A stretch of DNA of 34,026 nucleotides from JASLPR01 sp964496475 (GTDB taxonomy: Bacteria; Chloroflexota; UBA11872; VXNJ01): NCBI GenBank assembly GCA_964496475.1, contig CAZBZS010000022.1, positions 1 to 34,026 on the forward strand, read 5' to 3'. The notes under the pieces are model-generated. The model was given only the letters and a program-made list of their open reading frames with translations, was not told the origin of the DNA and did no database searches. This document shows, one piece after another, positions 31,809 through 34,026 of the stretch (positions within the stretch are counted from its first letter, which is position 1; every line of letters begins with the position of its first letter). Position numbers and translations under genes: made by a program.

Positions 31809-33368
31809 GTGTCGGCGCTCCTGAGTGTTTATGACAAGACCGGTATAGAGGATTTCGCCCAAAAGCTCACCGATCTTGGGCACGAGATAATTTCGACCGG
31901 GGGGACGCTGAAGGCGCTGCAAGAAGCAGGCATTCCCGTCAGACAGGTATCCGAGGTGACGGGATTTCCGGAAATCCTGGGCGGCCGGGTAAAAACGCTC
32001 CACCCGGCGATCCACGCGGGAATCCTGGCCAGACGCAAAGACCCGGAACATCGGCGGCGGTTGGAAGAGCTGGGAATCTCACCGATAGACGTCGTGGTCG
32101 TAAATCTTTACCCGTTCGCGGCCACGCTGGCACTGGCGCTGGGCCACTCAGCGAATATGGAGCAGATCGATATTGGAGGACCGACGCTGATTCGGGCGGC
32201 GGCGAAGAATGCGGATGACGTGGTGGTGGTGGTCGATCCCGGTGATTACGACCGGGTGGCGGAGGCTCTATCCAGCGGCAGCACGGACGAGGGACTCAGA
32301 CAAGAATTGGCGGCGGTGGCGTTCGCGCACACCGCAGGGTATGAAGCTCTGATCGCGGCCTATTACGCCGACAGACAGGGGCAGCCGCTCCCGGAGAGGT
32401 TGGCGGTGCCGCTCACCCGGACGGGCGACCTTCGCTATGGAGAGAATCCTCATCAGGAAACGGCTGCGTTCTATCGATTTGGGCCGCCGGAACTCCCGGC
32501 CTTTGGGCTGGCAGCGGCGGAGCAGCTGCACGGACAGCAGTTTTCGTATAACAATTATCTGGACGCCGATGCGGCATGGGGGTTGGTAGTAGATTTTGCG
32601 GAGCCGGCCGTGGCCGCGGTGAAGCACGGCAACCCCTGCGGGTTGGCGGTAGGGGAGGAGCCGGTGAGCGGACTGTACGAGCGGGCGTATGAGTGCGATC
32701 CGGTGTCCATCTTCGGGGGAATCGTCGCCACGAATCGAACTCTCGACCTGGAAATGGCCACGGCCATGGAGGGAACCCTGCTGGATATCGTCATCGCTCC
32801 CGATTACGACGAGGACGCGCTGGTGGTGGTGCGCAAGCGCCGTCGCACGCGGATACTCCGCATCCCGATGGATGTTCGAGAACCTGTCCCCAGCGTCCCA
32901 AGGCTGGCGGGATTGCGCGTGCGCACAATAGCCGGTGGGGCGCTGATCCAGGAACCTGATCGACTTCCGGATGAGGGCCTGATTTTTGAGATCGTCAGCC
33001 AACGAAAGCCGACCGACGGGCAGCGGCGGGATCTGCTCTTCGCATGGCGGACGATCAAACACGTAAAATCGAATGCGATAGTGCTGGCGAAGGATGGTGA
33101 TCTTGTCGGCGTGGGGACTGGGCAGATGAGCCGGGTGGATAGCGTTCACATGGCGGTTCGCCGGGCGGGAGACCGGGCGAATGGAAGCGTGCTGGCATCC
33201 GACGCCTTCTTTCCGTTCGCGGACGGACCGGAGATGGCGTTGGAGGCCGGAATCAAGGCAATGATTGAGCCGGGAGGCTCAGTGCGCGACGAAGAAGTAA
33301 TTGAAGCGGTGGACAAAGCCGGCGCCGTGCTTGTGTTCACCGGCGGGGAACGCCATTTTCGGCATTGA
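31809..33368 (+). CDS. purH: Bifunctional AICAR formyltransferase / IMP cyclohydrolase
   Basis: This 519-residue protein does the last two steps to IMP. The N-terminal MGS-like cyclohydrolase domain has ISTGGT and KTLHPAIHAGILARR. The transformylase domain has LRYGENPHQ, KHGNPCG, KSNAIVLAKDG and GQMSRVDS, and ends in the usual RHFRH. Length is normal. The start is a GTG at 31809, three bases after purN. No terminator is seen in the 68 bases before glgA. Confidence 0.97.
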   Translation: MSALLSVYDKTGIEDFAQKLTDLGHEIISTGGTLKALQEAGIPVRQVSEVTGFPEILGGRVKTLHPAIHAGILARRKDPEHRRRLEELGISPIDVVVVNLYPFAATLALALGHSANMEQIDIGGPTLIRAAAKNADDVVVVVDPGDYDRVAEALSSGSTDEGLRQELAAVAFAHTAGYEALIAAYYADRQGQPLPERLAVPLTRTGDLRYGENPHQETAAFYRFGPPELPAFGLAAAEQLHGQQFSYNNYLDADAAWGLVVDFAEPAVAAVKHGNPCGLAVGEEPVSGLYERAYECDPVSIFGGIVATNRTLDLEMATAMEGTLLDIVIAPDYDEDALVVVRKRRRTRILRIPMDVREPVPSVPRLAGLRVRTIAGGALIQEPDRLPDEGLIFEIVSQRKPTDGQRRDLLFAWRTIKHVKSNAIVLAKDGDLVGVGTGQMSRVDSVHMAVRRAGDRANGSVLASDAFFPFADGPEMALEAGIKAMIEPGGSVRDEEVIEAVDKAGAVLVFTGGERHFRH

Positions 33369-33436
33369 TCGATTGGCGGAGCAGGATCAACGGCGAGGCG
33401 GTTCAACCGGCATCCAATTAGCATGATCGCTGTCCC

Positions 33437-34026
33437 ATGAATATCGTGATGATCACAGCTGAGATGGCGCCCTACGCTAAGACGGGCGGGCTGGCGGACG
33501 TTCTGGGGTCGCTGCCGCAATACCTTGCGGAACTGGGGCACGACGTGCGCTGCTTCAATCCATTTTACGGCTTTATCGACCGGGATAAGCACGGGCTGCA
33601 CGTGGAGATAAGCCAGCTGGACACACCGATGGAGCGCTGGACTGAGCCGGCGGCCATTTGGAAAGCGAACGGCGCGAGCACGACTTATTTCGTCGCCAGC
33701 GAACGCTAATTCGATCGCGAAAATATTTACGGCTGCGAAGACGACGGCGAACGATTCATCTTTTTGTGCCGCACGGCGCTGGAGACTACGCGCCGGCTCG
33801 ACTGGCGCCCGGACGTGATCCACTGCCACGACTGGCATACAGGTCTGGTCCCCAACTGGCTCAAGACCACGTATCGGGAGGACTCTTTCTTCCGGGAAGC
33901 TCGTTCACTCCTCACGATTCACAACCTCGCTTACCAGGGGCTATTTAGCCGCGACATTCTGGCGATCACCGGGATCTCAGACTAGGCAAGATTCGAGCCG
34001 GATCTGGGAGAGATCCTCGTGTTCAT
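33437..34026 (+). pseudogene. glgA: Glycogen synthase GlgA, disrupted by two in-frame stops, incomplete at the window end
   Basis: The frame opens with MITAEMAPYAKTGGLADVLGSLPQ, which is the ADP-glucose-binding KTGGL motif of bacterial glycogen/starch synthase. A TAA at 33707-33709 interrupts VASER/FDRENIYG, where the family has Tyr. The same frame then continues normally with VIHCHDWHTGLVPNWLK and HNLAYQGLF until a TAG at 33983-33985, after which ARFEPDLGEILVF follows to the window end. Both breaks are single-base nonsense changes, not frameshifts. Either this is a young pseudogene or the draft sequence is wrong near the end. The substrate, ADP-glucose, would come from GlgC, not seen here. 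Confidence 0.85.

Noticed and set aside
33707..33985. Stop-codon recoding in glgA
   Set aside because: Two different stop codons (TAA and TAG) would both have to be read as sense, while dozens of other genes here use TAA, TAG and TGA as normal stops. Mutation or sequence error is simpler.

Overview
This is a GC-rich bacterial window, densely packed with genes, from a draft assembly: a 10-base run of N lies at 9646-9655. No gene-free stretch exceeds 300 bases. The longest is the 242-base divergent region at 10826-11067. No tRNA, rRNA, CRISPR array, insertion sequence or phage gene is visible. The gene content (Ccm system I cytochrome c maturation, a PurS/PurQ/small-PurL synthase, an iron-sulfur-type PurF, frequent TTG starts) would suit a Chloroflexota lineage such as the SAR202/Dehalococcoidia group. 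That placement is inference from general knowledge and was not tested.

Left arm, all on the minus strand (10825 down to 1). It starts with a Nudix hydrolase, a TlpA/CcmG-like thioredoxin and a small CopD-like membrane protein; the assembly gap lies between the last two. A compact cytochrome c maturation operon follows: ccmE, a fused ccmA-ccmB, ccmC, a small ccmD, ccmF, ccmH, a CcmI-like protein fused to an Asp-box beta-propeller, and a signal-peptide membrane protein with a carboxypeptidase-regulatory-like domain. Most junctions overlap by 4-19 bases, so translation is probably coupled. Downstream are a ThuA-like protein and the start of an aldo/keto reductase.

Right arm, all on the plus strand. 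It starts with a LonA-type protease whose catalytic serine position is alanine. A rod-shape and cell-wall operon follows (mreB, mreC, mreD, PBP2, rodA), then homoserine kinase (thrB). After a good sigma70-like promoter comes an 11-gene purine operon: guaA-purD-purB-purC-purS-purQ-purL-purF-purM-purN-purH. It encodes every step from PRPP to IMP except the PurE/PurK carboxylation, plus GMP synthetase. The window ends in a glycogen synthase gene (glgA) broken by two in-frame stop codons.

The most notable points are the serine-less Lon, the rebuilt Ccm operon (CcmA-CcmB fusion, CcmI-like protein with a propeller instead of TPRs, CcmE with HxxxF), an altered oxyanion-loop motif in GuaA, and the disrupted glgA. 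The best candidate for something undescribed is the Ccm operon with its propeller-bearing CcmI-like protein and the extra membrane protein encoded just after it.
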